Below are positions 1 to 7,876 of a stretch of DNA of 58,601 nt, piece by piece. Both the position numbers and the translations under genes were made by a program. Every line of letters begins with the position of its first letter. Positions within the stretch are counted from its first letter, which is position 1. The stretch is from NCBI RefSeq assembly GCF_004795015.1, contig NZ_SSBI01000053.1:1-58601 (forward strand), given 5' to 3'. The notes beneath the pieces are model-generated. The model had not been told where the DNA came from. It searched no databases and saw only the letters and a list, made by a program, of their open reading frames with translations. This DNA comes from Streptomyces sp. A1277 (GTDB lineage: Bacteria > Actinomycetota > Actinomycetes > Streptomycetales > Streptomycetaceae).

Positions 1-152
1 TCCCCGCCGACCGCCACGTCCTCGTGCTCCGCCGCCCCGGCCTCCGGAGCGGGCGCGTCCACCAGGAACACCGGCGGATTCCCGGCCGACGCCACCGCCT
101 GCGCGTGCCCGGCGGCCGTGGCGACGAAGCGGACCCGCGCGTCCTGGGCCAT
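1..152 (-). CDS. Possible 5' end of a divergent gene (partial, hypothetical)
   Basis: An open frame begins at an ATG at position 152 and runs leftward off the window edge, giving about 50 residues. Nearly every third codon position is G or C, as in real Streptomyces genes. The product is Ala/Val-rich with no recognisable motif and no signal peptide. No clear ribosome binding site precedes the ATG. The frame overlaps the low-complexity 5' part of the rightward RDD gene, so at least one of the two starts must be wrong. I do not recognise the protein. Confidence 0.3.
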   Translation of the reverse strand, partial: MAQDARVRFVATAAGHAQAVASAGNPPVFLVDAPAPEAGAAEHEDVAVGG

Positions 153-791
153 CAGCCGCAACCGGGCCCCGGGCAGGCGGCGGGTCCGCCGCAGGGGCAG
201 GCGCCCGCGCAGCCCGGCTTCCCGCAGCAGGGCCGGACCGACGAGCCGGTCGTGCCGTGGAAGCCGCCGGTCGACGACCACTTCCAGCAGCTCGCGGCGG
301 CCCGGTCCTCCGGCCGCCCGGCCCCGCTCGGCAAGCGGCTCGCCGCCCGGCTCATCGACACCGTCGTCCTCGGCGCGCTCACCGGCGCCGCCGCCGTGCC
401 GCTCGCGGGCCGGGCCGCGGACCACGTCAACGACAAGATCGACGCGGCCAAGCTGTCCGGCGAGACCGTCACCGTGTGGCTGCTGGACTCCACCACGGGC
501 GCACTGGCGGGCGCGGTGCTGGGTGTCTTCCTGGTGCTGGGCGTCCTGCTGGAGGCGCTGCCCACCGCGAAGTGGGGCCGTACGCTCGGCAAGAAGCTGT
601 GCGGGCTCGACGTACGGGACATCGAGTCCCACGAGGCGCCCGGCTTCGGCGCCGCGCTGCGCCGGTGGCTGGTGTACGGGGTGCTGGGCATCCTGGTGGT
701 CGGCGTGATCGATGTGCTGTGGTGCCTGGTCGACCGGCCGTGGCGCCAGTGCTGGCACGACAAGGCGGCGCGCACCTTCGTAGCGGGCTGA
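24..791 (+). CDS. RDD family membrane protein (start uncertain)
   Basis: Integral membrane protein of the RDD family (role generally unknown; some members act in ion or small-molecule transport). The RDD signature starts at about residue 101 with LGKRLAARLID, a first membrane helix follows, and two further hydrophobic segments flank a GRTLGKKLCGLDVRD motif. The protein ends in DRPWRQCWHDKAARTFV, typical of the family. A Pro/Gln-rich cytoplasmic stretch precedes the domain. The first 40 or so residues of this frame are Arg/His-rich and look like a shadow reading. The true start is probably a GTG at 105 or 252, or lies outside the window. A second RDD gene follows 64 bases downstream on the same strand, so the two may be co-transcribed. 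Confidence 0.75.
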   Translation: MLRRPGLRSGRVHQEHRRIPGRRHRLRVPGGRGDEADPRVLGHQPQPGPGQAAGPPQGQAPAQPGFPQQGRTDEPVVPWKPPVDDHFQQLAAARSSGRPAPLGKRLAARLIDTVVLGALTGAAAVPLAGRAADHVNDKIDAAKLSGETVTVWLLDSTTGALAGAVLGVFLVLGVLLEALPTAKWGRTLGKKLCGLDVRDIESHEAPGFGAALRRWLVYGVLGILVVGVIDVLWCLVDRPWRQCWHDKAARTFVAG

Positions 792-855
792 GGGCCGTCC
801 CCCGAACGCACCTGAGCCGTTGCGGGGGCCCGGACACCGGGATGCACTGGCCTCC

Positions 856-1638
856 ATGAGCAACGATCAGCCGCCGTCCGGTCCGCCGCCCGATGACGAC
901 CCGTTCCGCAAGAGGCCGCCCGGTGACGACCCGTTCCGCAAGAGGCCGCCCGGTGACGACCCGTTCCGCAAGAGGCCGCCCGGTGACGACCCGTTCCGCA
1001 AGAGGCCGCCCGGTGACGACCCGTTCCGCGAGAGGCCGCCCGGTGACCAGCCGCCGCCGTCGGGCTCGCCCTACGACAGCGTGCCGCCTCCGCCGCCGTA
1101 CGGTCCGGGGCCCTACGGGGGCGGCGGGCCCTACGGCGGGGCGGACCCGCTGGCGGGGATGCCGCCGCTCGCGGAGCCGGGCAAGCGCATCCTGGCCCGG
1201 CTGATCGACTTCCTGATCATCTCGATCCCGCTGTATCTGATCTCGCTGCCCTGGGGCGGGGCGGTCGGGGGATCGGACGGCAACGGCAACGACGACAACG
1301 TCGGCGACATCTTCGCCCAGACCTACAGCGGGCATCAGCTGCTCTGGTCGCTGATCGGCCTGGTGGTCTACGTCGGCTACGACACGTACTTCACGCACAA
1401 GGACGGCCGCACCTTCGGCAAGCGGCTGCTGAAGATGCGGGTCGCGATGCTCAACGACGGCCGGGTGCCGGACACCGGGGCCGCGTTCCTGCGGGCCGTG
1501 GTGCTGTGGCTGCCGGCGCTGCTGTGCTGCCCGTGCCTGTGGTGGCTGATCAACATCGTGCTGATGTTCACCGACAAGCCCTACCGCCAGGGCCTCCAGG
1601 ACAAGGCGGCCAAGACGGTGGTGGTGACCGTCAACTGA
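856..1638 (+). CDS. RDD family membrane protein with repetitive N-terminus
   Basis: 260-residue RDD protein. The first 60 residues are Pro/Asp-rich and include five tandem copies of a decapeptide (DDPFRKRPPG; the fifth has Glu for Lys), followed by a Pro/Gly/Tyr-rich linker. The RDD domain starts at about residue 110 (GKRILARLIDFLI, the signature Arg and Asp) and continues through a second helix, the GRTFGKRLLKMRV motif and a third helix with an unusual CCPC cluster. It ends DKPYRQGLQDKAAKTVV. I chose the ATG at 856 because it begins with MSNDQPP, common in this family; no strong ribosome binding site is visible. Cytoplasmic membrane location is inferred, and the substrate is unknown. Confidence 0.9.
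   Translation: MSNDQPPSGPPPDDDPFRKRPPGDDPFRKRPPGDDPFRKRPPGDDPFRKRPPGDDPFRERPPGDQPPPSGSPYDSVPPPPPYGPGPYGGGGPYGGADPLAGMPPLAEPGKRILARLIDFLIISIPLYLISLPWGGAVGGSDGNGNDDNVGDIFAQTYSGHQLLWSLIGLVVYVGYDTYFTHKDGRTFGKRLLKMRVAMLNDGRVPDTGAAFLRAVVLWLPALLCCPCLWWLINIVLMFTDKPYRQGLQDKAAKTVVVTVN
895..1044 (+). repeat. Five tandem 30-bp coding repeats
   Basis: Five head-to-tail copies of a 30-bp unit begin at 895, 925, 955, 985 and 1015. The first four are identical; the fifth differs by one A-to-G change (Lys to Glu). The unit is a whole number of codons, so copy-number change would keep the reading frame of the RDD gene. Confidence 0.97.
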
Positions 1639-1644
1639 CGTGCC

Positions 1645-1983
1645 TCAGCGCCTCAGCGAGTGCTCGCCCACCCGCTGCGCGGCGGTGCGGGCGGCGGGAA
1701 TCCTGCTCTGTACGGAGACGGGGGCGCGGCCCTCGTCCCCGGCGGCGGGGGCGGTGCCACGGTGCGCGGACACCGGGGCGCCCGGCCTCGCCGCTTTCGC
1801 CGTGTGGCGGCGGGCGGGGGCGGGAACGGTGACGGACACCAGCAGCCCGAGAACGAGCGCGGCCGTGCAGACGGCGGCGATTCCGATGCCCGAACCGGTC
1901 CGGAACAGCAGCAACATGGCCAGGGTCGAGAAGACGACGGTGACCGAACCGTAGGAGAGCTGTGCGGCAGTGGGACGCGGCAT
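1645..1983 (-). CDS. Small two-helix membrane protein (hypothetical)
   Basis: 112-residue protein with two hydrophobic helices near the N-terminus (about residues 11-30 and 32-52) and a basic, Ala/Arg/Pro-rich cytoplasmic tail. It converges with the upstream RDD gene, whose stop is only 6 bases away. The start ATG at 1983 gives the sequence MPRPTAAQLSYG. No catalytic motif is seen. Small proteins of this shape next to the immune-inhibitor-A protease gene occur in other Streptomyces (from memory). The function is unknown. Confidence 0.7.
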   Translation of the reverse strand: MPRPTAAQLSYGSVTVVFSTLAMLLLFRTGSGIGIAAVCTAALVLGLLVSVTVPAPARRHTAKAARPGAPVSAHRGTAPAAGDEGRAPVSVQSRIPAARTAAQRVGEHSLRR

Positions 1984-2353
1984 GGCGTTTTCCAGTCCTC
2001 GGGACGTCGGATGGGCGATCTCTCAACACGGTCGTACTGTCGAGCGACTCTATGACGGGGGATGCCCGCGAGGAACGGGTAGTAAGCGTAACCTAACCCA
2101 CAGTGCCGGTGCATGGGGGGCGCACGGAGTCATCTCGCGCGCCCTCGTGGAGGTCTGACGCGCCGGTGGATCGCGGACGCCTCGTCCGGATTCCGGAATG
2201 GCGCTCCTGCATAGTGCACTTGCTGTGCTCAAGTCAAGGTCTGTCTTTTCTTCCTTAACTCCGGTCGAATGTCGTCACTTGTGACGCGTTTCCGCGCGCG
2301 GCCTCTCCACACTCCCGGGCCGTCGCCGCGGGCGCCGGGGAGGACTGCATCAC
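1984..2353. other. 370-bp intergenic region between divergent genes
   Basis: Divergent regulatory region between the small membrane protein (left) and the secreted protease (right). It contains an iron-box-like sequence at 2078-2096. On the minus strand there is a sigma70-like pair, TTGACT at 2237-2232 and TATGCA at 2213-2208, separated by 18 bases. A ribosome binding site (GGGGAGGA) lies just before the protease GTG. No credible gene is seen inside it. Confidence 0.5.
2078..2096 (-). promoter_or_regulatory. Iron-box-like site (DmdR/IdeR type)
   Basis: On the minus strand the sequence reads TTAGGTTACGCTTACTACC. By eye it matches 14 of 19 positions of the actinobacterial DmdR/IdeR consensus TTAGGTTAGGCTAACCTAA. 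It lies 95 bp upstream of the small membrane-protein gene and 258 bp from the protease start. One half site is good and the other is degraded. Confidence 0.3.
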
Positions 2354-4750
2354 GTGATCATTAAGAGACGGGCGCTTCGCACCGGAGCGGTTGTCGTGGC
2401 CATGGCCGCGACGGCCGCCACCGCATCCGCCTTCGCCACCGCTCAGGCAGATGACCAGGCGTCAAGCGCTCCTGCCTCCATCGACCGCCGGGACCCGGGG
2501 TCGGCCGAGGGCAACGCGCATAATCTGGAGGGCCCGTTCAGCAAGCAGCAGGACGCCCAGCGTCAGGCCGCTCTGGAACAGGTCATATCCGGCGACAAGA
2601 AGGTGTCGTCGCGCGGCGGCTCCAACGTCGTCAAGCTCGACGACAACAAGTACGTCGAGCTCGGCCGCGAGAAGACCGACAAGATCTTCACCATCCTGGT
2701 GGAGTTCGGCGACCAGGTCGACAACACGACCATGTACGACCCGGACGGCGCGGGCCCCAAGCCCCCCGTCAAGAAGTACGGCGGCACGCCGGGACCGGCG
2801 CACAACAAGATAGCCAAGCCGGACCCGAAGAAGGACAACAGCACCGCCTGGCAGGCCGACTACAACCAGGCCCACTTCCAGGACCTGTACTTCGGCGAGG
2901 GCGCGGGCAAGAACTCCCTCAAGACGTACTACGAGAAGACCTCCTCCGGCCGCTACTCGGTCGACGGCGAGGTCTCCGACTGGGTCAAGGTCCCGTACAA
3001 CGAGGCGCGTTACGGCTCGAACTTCTGCGGTTCGACCAACTGCTCCAACGCCTGGGACATGATCAAGGACGGCGTGAACGCCTGGGCCGCCGACCAGAAG
3101 GCCAAGGGCCGTACCGCCGAGCAGATCAAGGCGGACCTCGCCCAGTACGACAAGTGGGACCGCTACGACTACGACAACGACGGCATCTTCGACGAGCCCG
3201 ACGGCTACATCGATCACTTCCAGATCGTGCACGCGGGTGAGGACGAGTCCGCCGGCGGCGGCGTCGAGGGCACCAACGCCATCTGGGCGCACCGCTGGTA
3301 CGCGTACGGCACCAACGTCGGTGCCACGGGCCCGGACGAGAACAAGGCCGGCGGCACCCAGATCGGCGACACCGGCATCTGGGTCGGCGACTACACCGCG
3401 CAGCCCGAGAACGGCGGCCTGGGCGTCTTCGCCCACGAGTACGGCCACGACCTCGGTCTCCCGGACCTCTACGACACCACCAACACCGCCGAGAACTCGG
3501 TCGGCTTCTGGTCGCTGATGTCGGCGGGCTCCTGGCTCGGCACCGGCAAGGACAGCATCGGCGACATGCCCGGTGACATGACCGCCTGGGACAAGCTCCA
3601 GCTGGGCTGGCTCAACTACGCCGAGGCCAAGGCCGCGACGAAGTCCACCCACAAGCTGGGCGTCTCCGAGTACAACACCAAGGACAAGCAGGCGCTCCTC
3701 GTCACGCTGCCCGCCAAGCCCGTCACCACCCCCGTCACGACGCCCGCCGAGGGCGCCAAGCAGTGGTGGAGCGACATGGGCGACAACCTCAGCAACACGC
3801 TGTCCCGTCCGGTCGACCTGACCGGCAAGACCAAGGCGTCCCTGGACCTCCAGGGCTGGTGGGACATCGAGGCCGACTACGACTACCTCTACACCGAGGT
3901 GTCCACGAACGGCGGCACCAGCTGGACCGCGATCGACGGCACCGCCGACGGCAAGGCCATCCCGCGCGACGCCAGTGACAAGCCGGCCCTGACCGACGTC
4001 TCCGGCAAGTACCAGAAGCTCTCGTACTCGCTGGACGCCTACGCGGGCAAGAAGATCGACATCCGCTTCCGCTACGCCACCGACGGCGGCGCGGGCGGCG
4101 TGGGCTTCGCGGCCGACACCATCTCGGTCACCGCCGACGGCACCGCGCTGTTCACGGACAACGCCGAGGGCGACGACAACGGCTGGACCAGCAAGGGCTT
4201 CTCGCGGGTCGGCAAGTCGTTCGCCAAGGACTACCCGCAGTACTACCTCGCGGAGAACCGCCAGTACGTCAGCTACGACGAGACCCTCAAGGTCGGCCCG
4301 TACAACTTCGGCTTCTCCACGACCCGTCCGGACTGGGTCGAGCACTTCCCGTACCAGAACGGCCTGCTCGTCTGGCTCTGGGACACCTCCCAGAAGGACA
4401 ACAACGTCTCGCAGCACCCGGGCCAGGGCCTGATCCTGCCGGTCGACGCGCACGCCAAGCCGCTGACGTGGTCGAACGGCACGGTCATCCGCAACAAGAT
4501 CCAGCCCTTCGACGCCCCGTTCAGCTGGTACCCGACGGACGGCTTCACGCTGCACAACGCCGACGTGGCCACGAAGATCAAGCCGCAGCTCGGCGTGCCG
4601 GCCTTCGACGACCACAAGGGGACCTACTGGTACAAGGAGAACCCGACCGGAAGCGTCAAGGTTCCTGACACCAACACCAAGATCACGATCGTCAGCGAGC
4701 CGCTCAACGGCTCCACGATGACCGTCCAGGTGGGGACCTCGACCAAGTAG
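2354..4750 (+). CDS. Secreted M6-family metalloprotease (immune inhibitor A-like)
   Basis: 798-residue secreted zinc metalloprotease of peptidase family M6. A signal peptide covers about residues 1-33 (basic MIIKRRALR, then a hydrophobic core ending near TAQA). The catalytic HExxH is HEYGH at residues 361-365, followed by DLGLPDLYD, as in immune inhibitor A. An acidic DYDNDGIFDEPDG stretch before it resembles a calcium-binding loop. The C-terminal third forms beta-rich domains typical of these enzymes. Start is GTG 2354, preceded by GGGGAGGA. A strong hairpin terminator follows the stop. The likely role is extracellular protein degradation. It is transcribed alone. Confidence 0.95.
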   Translation: MIIKRRALRTGAVVVAMAATAATASAFATAQADDQASSAPASIDRRDPGSAEGNAHNLEGPFSKQQDAQRQAALEQVISGDKKVSSRGGSNVVKLDDNKYVELGREKTDKIFTILVEFGDQVDNTTMYDPDGAGPKPPVKKYGGTPGPAHNKIAKPDPKKDNSTAWQADYNQAHFQDLYFGEGAGKNSLKTYYEKTSSGRYSVDGEVSDWVKVPYNEARYGSNFCGSTNCSNAWDMIKDGVNAWAADQKAKGRTAEQIKADLAQYDKWDRYDYDNDGIFDEPDGYIDHFQIVHAGEDESAGGGVEGTNAIWAHRWYAYGTNVGATGPDENKAGGTQIGDTGIWVGDYTAQPENGGLGVFAHEYGHDLGLPDLYDTTNTAENSVGFWSLMSAGSWLGTGKDSIGDMPGDMTAWDKLQLGWLNYAEAKAATKSTHKLGVSEYNTKDKQALLVTLPAKPVTTPVTTPAEGAKQWWSDMGDNLSNTLSRPVDLTGKTKASLDLQGWWDIEADYDYLYTEVSTNGGTSWTAIDGTADGKAIPRDASDKPALTDVSGKYQKLSYSLDAYAGKKIDIRFRYATDGGAGGVGFAADTISVTADGTALFTDNAEGDDNGWTSKGFSRVGKSFAKDYPQYYLAENRQYVSYDETLKVGPYNFGFSTTRPDWVEHFPYQNGLLVWLWDTSQKDNNVSQHPGQGLILPVDAHAKPLTWSNGTVIRNKIQPFDAPFSWYPTDGFTLHNADVATKIKPQLGVPAFDDHKGTYWYKENPTGSVKVPDTNTKITIVSEPLNGSTMTVQVGTSTK

Positions 4751-4776
4751 TCCAGCATCACCGCAGGTCACAGCAT

Positions 4777-4812
4777 GATCGGCCGTCGCCCTCTAGCGGG
4801 CGGCGGCCGATC
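4777..4812 (+). terminator. Hairpin terminator after the M6 protease
   Basis: 15-bp stem (one G-U pair) with a 6-base loop; the arms start GATCGGCC and end GGCCGATC. It lies 27 bases after the protease stop codon. There is no long T run, as usual in Streptomyces. Confidence 0.85.
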
Positions 4813-4875
4813 GTGTTTAGGTGCCTCTTGTTCACTTTCTTATTGACACGATGTCTCACGGGGGAGCGCGGAAGC

Positions 4876-5208
4876 ATGGCAGGCGGAGGATTCAGCAAGT
4901 TGCCGAACGGCAGTGTGGTCGTCGCGATCACCCTGCCGAGCCCGGCGGAGAGCGCGGGACCGGGCACCCCGGTCCGCGTCCTGGTGCACGCGGGCAACAG
5001 AGCCCGGGCCCTGACCCGGCTGCGCAACCTGGGCCTGCGCGCGGTCTACCTGCGCGGCAACGCCGAGCCGCCCACCCCGGACGAGATCACCGCCGTCCTG
5101 CACCACCCGGACGGCCTCCTGTGGCGCGCGAGGCCGGAGCGGGCCCAGGAGCTCTGGCACCCCATCCGCGCCCTGCTGAGGCCCGCCGTGGCGGCCGGAC
5201 AGGTCTGA
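4876..5208 (+). CDS. Conserved hypothetical protein, 110 aa
   Basis: Small soluble protein with no signal peptide or membrane segment. It is compact and slightly basic, with alternating beta-type stretches (NGSVVVAITLP, TPVRVLVHAGN) and helices (RALTRLRNLGLRAVYL). I chose ATG 4876 over an upstream in-frame ATG at 4813 because it has a GGGGAG/GGAAG ribosome binding site and the upstream extension is Cys/Leu-rich and unlike the rest. It converges with pncA and shares a bidirectional hairpin with it. The family is conserved at this position in Streptomyces (from memory). The function is unknown. Confidence 0.75.
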   Translation: MAGGGFSKLPNGSVVVAITLPSPAESAGPGTPVRVLVHAGNRARALTRLRNLGLRAVYLRGNAEPPTPDEITAVLHHPDGLLWRARPERAQELWHPIRALLRPAVAAGQV

Positions 5209-5228
5209 GGGGCCCCGGGGCCGCTCAG
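5205..5228. terminator. Bidirectional hairpin between convergent genes
   Basis: Inverted repeat with outer arms CTGAG/CTCAG and an inner self-complementary GGCCCCGGGGCC, with one mismatched pair between them. It overlaps the stop codons of both convergent genes. Confidence 0.6.
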
Positions 5229-5809
5229 ACCACCGGCTTGCCCGTCAGCGCCACGCCCGCGCCGCGCATCTCCTCCAGCGCCCGGTCCGTCGTCGCCTCG
5301 GCGACGCCCGCGGTCAGGTCGAGCAGCACCTGCGTGGCGAAGCCCTCACGGACGGCGTCCAGTGCGGTGGCCCGCACGCAGTGGTCGGTCGCGATGCCGA
5401 CCACGTCGACCTCGGCGACCTCGTGCGCGCGCAGCCACTCGGCGAGCCCGGTGCCGTTCTCGTCCAGCCCTTCGAAACCGCTGTACGCGGCCGCGTGCGC
5501 GCCCTTGTCGAAGACCGTGTCGACGGCCCCCGAGGCGACCGCCGGGGCGAAGTTGGGGTGGAAGCCCACCCCCTCCGTACCGGCGACGCAGTGCGGCGGC
5601 CAGGAGTGCTCGAAGTCCGGCGCCGACGAGAAGTGGTCACCGGGATCGACGTGGTGGTCCCGGGTGGCCACCACGTACCGGTAGCCGGGCCGGCTCTCGC
5701 CGATCAGGTCCGTGATGGCGGCGGCGACGTCGGCACCCCCCGCGACGGCGAGGCTCCCGCCCTCACAGAAGTCGTTCTGAACGTCCACGACGATCAAGGC
5801 GCGGTGCAT
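5225..5809 (-). CDS. pncA: Nicotinamidase (isochorismatase superfamily)
   Basis: 194-residue cytosolic hydrolase converting nicotinamide to nicotinate plus ammonia in NAD salvage. The cysteine-hydrolase triad is visible: Asp9 (VVDVQNDF), Lys102 (FDKGAHA) and Cys144 (ATDHCVRATA). Metal ligands are suggested by Asp51/His53/His59 (TRDHHVDPGDHF) and His73. Length is typical for PncA (about 190-210). The start ATG at 5809 directly precedes HRALIVVDVQ. The neighbour on the same strand is nicotinate phosphoribosyltransferase, which uses its product, so the pair forms the Preiss-Handler entry. The 268-bp gap between them carries a tandem repeat. Confidence 0.95.
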   Translation of the reverse strand: MHRALIVVDVQNDFCEGGSLAVAGGADVAAAITDLIGESRPGYRYVVATRDHHVDPGDHFSSAPDFEHSWPPHCVAGTEGVGFHPNFAPAVASGAVDTVFDKGAHAAAYSGFEGLDENGTGLAEWLRAHEVAEVDVVGIATDHCVRATALDAVREGFATQVLLDLTAGVAEATTDRALEEMRGAGVALTGKPVV

Positions 5810-5911
5810 GCTGGGTGTCCTTCGGTGGGGGAGTGAGCGGTGATCACACGGTTACGGGGATGGCACCGAGCCTAGAGACTCGGGCCGGCGTTAGGGAGGG
5901 GGTGCCCCCGC

Positions 5912-6028
5912 AAATCAAACGGGCCCGGGCGAAATCAAGCGCGCGCGGTCAAATCAAGCCCGCCCGGACAAAGTCAGGCGCGCGCAGGCAAAGCCGGGCG
6001 CACACGGGCAAATCAAGCCCGCCCGGCG
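5912..6028. repeat. Six degenerate 19-20-bp tandem repeats in an intergenic region
   Basis: Head-to-tail units start at 5912, 5932, 5951, 5970, 5990 and 6010, each beginning AAATCAAGC or a close variant and continuing with a CG-rich, partly self-complementary half. The last copy runs into GCGATTGAGGAC, a dispersed intergenic motif I remember from many Streptomyces genomes. No protein is expected here, although open frames cross it. Confidence 0.85.
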
Positions 6029-6077
6029 ATTGAGGACGAAGCGGCACCCGGACGCACCCGGCACCGCCGCCCCGCCC

Positions 6078-7406
6078 TCACACGTACTCCGTGGGGATGA
6101 CCGCCTCGCCCCGCGACAACTGCATCGCCGACAACGGCAGCCCCGCCCGCGCGGCGATGTGCCGCTCCCGCGCCGCGTCCAGCGGCTCCCGGGCGACGAC
6201 CTCGCCGCCCCGGACCAGCTCCACCAGCAGCTGCCGGCCGGCCAGCTCCTGCGGCACCGAGCCGGTGCCGATCACCTCGGCCTCCGCCACGCCCTCGTCG
6301 TCCAGCCGGCGCGCCGCCCACTTGCGGCCGCCCTTCGAGGACTTCGCGCCCATCGACTTCTTCGCCACCGGCCGCAGCTCGTCCGCCGGATCGGCCGACC
6401 CCGCGCGGGCGACCAGCTTGTAGACCATCGAGCACGTGGGGTGCCCGCTGCCGGTCACCAGCTGGGTGCCCACCCCGTACGCGTCCACCGGCGCGGCGGC
6501 CAGCGAGGCGATGGCGTACTCGTCCAGGTCCGAGGTGACCACGATCTTCGTCCCGGTGGCGCCCAGCTCGTCCAGCTGCTGGCGCACCCGGTGGGCCACC
6601 AGCAGCAGGTCGCCGGAGTCGATCCGCACCGCCCCCAGCTCGGGACCGGCCAGCTCGACCGCCGTACGGACCGCCTCGGTCACGTCGTACGTGTCCACCA
6701 GCAGCGTCGTGCCGCGCCCCAGCGAGTCCACCTGGGCCCGGAACGCGTCGCGCTCGGAGTCGTGCAGCAGCGTGAAGGCGTGGGCGCTCGTACCGACCGT
6801 CGGGATGTTGTAGCGGAAGCCGGCGGCCAGGTCGGAGGTGGTGTCGAAGCCGCCGATGTACGCGGCCCGGGCCGAGGCCACCGCCGACAGCTCGTGGGTG
6901 CGGCGCGCGCCCATCTCGATCAGCCCGCGCCCGCCCGCCGCCGCCGACATCCGGGAGGCCGCGGCGGCGATGGCCGAGTCGTGGTTGAGGATCGACAGGA
7001 TCACCGTCTCCAGCAGCACGCACTCGGCGAAGGAGCCCTCGACCCGCAGGATCGGCGAGCCCGGGAAGTACACCTCGCCCTCCGGGTAGCCCCAGACATC
7101 GCCGCTGAAGCGGTAGTCGGCCAGGTAGTCCAGCGTCGGCCCGTCCACGACGTCCTGGTCGCGCAGGAAGGCGAGCATCTCGTCGTCGAAGTGGAAGTTC
7201 TCCACCGCGTCCAGGACCCGCCCGATGCCCGCGACGACGCCGTAGCGCCGCCCCTCGGGCAGCCGGCGGGTGAACGCCTCGAAGACCGAGCGCCGGTCGG
7301 CGGTGCCGGCCTTCAGCGCGGCCTGCACCATCGTGAGCTCGTACTGGTCGGTGAAGAGCGCTGTCGACGGCACGCCGACCCGTCGCCCAAGGTCCGCAGA
7401 GTTCAT
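6078..7406 (-). CDS. pncB: Nicotinate phosphoribosyltransferase
   Basis: 442-residue cytosolic enzyme joining nicotinate and PRPP to nicotinate mononucleotide with ATP use. The N-terminus carries LFTDQYELTMVQA, diagnostic of the family. His209 in PTVGTSAHAF corresponds to the conserved phosphorylatable His. Downstream motifs include RIDSGDLL (phosphate binding) and YGVGTQLVTG. Length fits the class II bacterial enzymes. Start ATG 7406 precedes NSADLGRRV. It lies on the same strand as pncA and divergent from clpS, with about 100 bp between the starts. Confidence 0.96.
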   Translation of the reverse strand: MNSADLGRRVGVPSTALFTDQYELTMVQAALKAGTADRRSVFEAFTRRLPEGRRYGVVAGIGRVLDAVENFHFDDEMLAFLRDQDVVDGPTLDYLADYRFSGDVWGYPEGEVYFPGSPILRVEGSFAECVLLETVILSILNHDSAIAAAASRMSAAAGGRGLIEMGARRTHELSAVASARAAYIGGFDTTSDLAAGFRYNIPTVGTSAHAFTLLHDSERDAFRAQVDSLGRGTTLLVDTYDVTEAVRTAVELAGPELGAVRIDSGDLLLVAHRVRQQLDELGATGTKIVVTSDLDEYAIASLAAAPVDAYGVGTQLVTGSGHPTCSMVYKLVARAGSADPADELRPVAKKSMGAKSSKGGRKWAARRLDDEGVAEAEVIGTGSVPQELAGRQLLVELVRGGEVVAREPLDAARERHIAARAGLPLSAMQLSRGEAVIPTEYV

Positions 7407-7508
7407 GCCGGGGATGCTACCCCTATTTCGTCAGAGTGACGAGATGGGGGTCCGGGGCCCGGCGCGGCGCGGGGGCCGTTTGTGCGAGGGGCCACCGCGA
7501 GTGGCAGC

Positions 7509-7823
7509 ATGGGGAAGGTGAGCGTCGCCCCCGTAGAGATCGAACGTCCCGAATCGGCCGAGGACAGCCTCGTCGTCCCAGAGCCCGACGTCCCCTGGGT
7601 GACGCTGGTCCACAACGACCCGGTCAACCTCATGAGCTATGTGACCTATGTCTTCCAGGCGTACTTCGGCTACTCCAAGGACAAGGCGCACAAGCTGATG
7701 CTCGACGTCCACCAGAAGGGCCGCGCCGTCGTCTCCAGCGGCAGCCGCGAGGAGATGGAGCGCGACGTCCAGGCCATGCACGGCTACGGACTGTGGGCCA
7801 CCCTCACCCAGGACCGCAACTGA
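7509..7823 (+). CDS. clpS: ATP-dependent Clp protease adaptor ClpS
   Basis: N-recognin adaptor that delivers N-degron substrates to ClpAP/ClpCP. The core motif WVTLVHNDPVNLMSYVTYVF (about residues 32-51) contains the Asn/Asp pair that binds the N-terminal amino group, and DKAHKLMLDVHQKGRAVV follows, as in all ClpS. The start is ambiguous: ATG 7509 (104 residues) or GTG 7518. A GGGGAAGG run sits too close to the GTG to be a good ribosome site for it, so I list the ATG. A DUF2017 gene follows after 53 bases, the usual actinobacterial partner. Confidence 0.95.
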   Translation: MGKVSVAPVEIERPESAEDSLVVPEPDVPWVTLVHNDPVNLMSYVTYVFQAYFGYSKDKAHKLMLDVHQKGRAVVSSGSREEMERDVQAMHGYGLWATLTQDRN

Positions 7824-7876
7824 CCCGCTCCGCACCGCCCCCGTCCGTCCCGCCCGACCACCATCGGAGACAACCC

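Noticed and set aside
2050..2232. A 60-codon minus-strand frame preceded by a sigma70-like pair
   Set aside because: Low third-position GC, no ribosome site and no similarity; the promoter-like pair starts upstream of the frame by too little to be convincing.
2462..4771. A 769-codon open frame on the minus strand opposite the M6 protease
   Set aside because: It is Val/Leu/Gly/Arg-rich with no motifs, and is the mirror of a gene with clear HExxH and signal peptide. High-GC codon bias leaves antisense frames open.
5912..6028. Possible CRISPR-like repeats
   Set aside because: The repeats are contiguous, degenerate and lack spacers.
5815..6033. A 72-codon frame across the pncA-pncB gap
   Set aside because: It consists of Ala/Arg/Ser translated from the tandem repeats and has no start signal.
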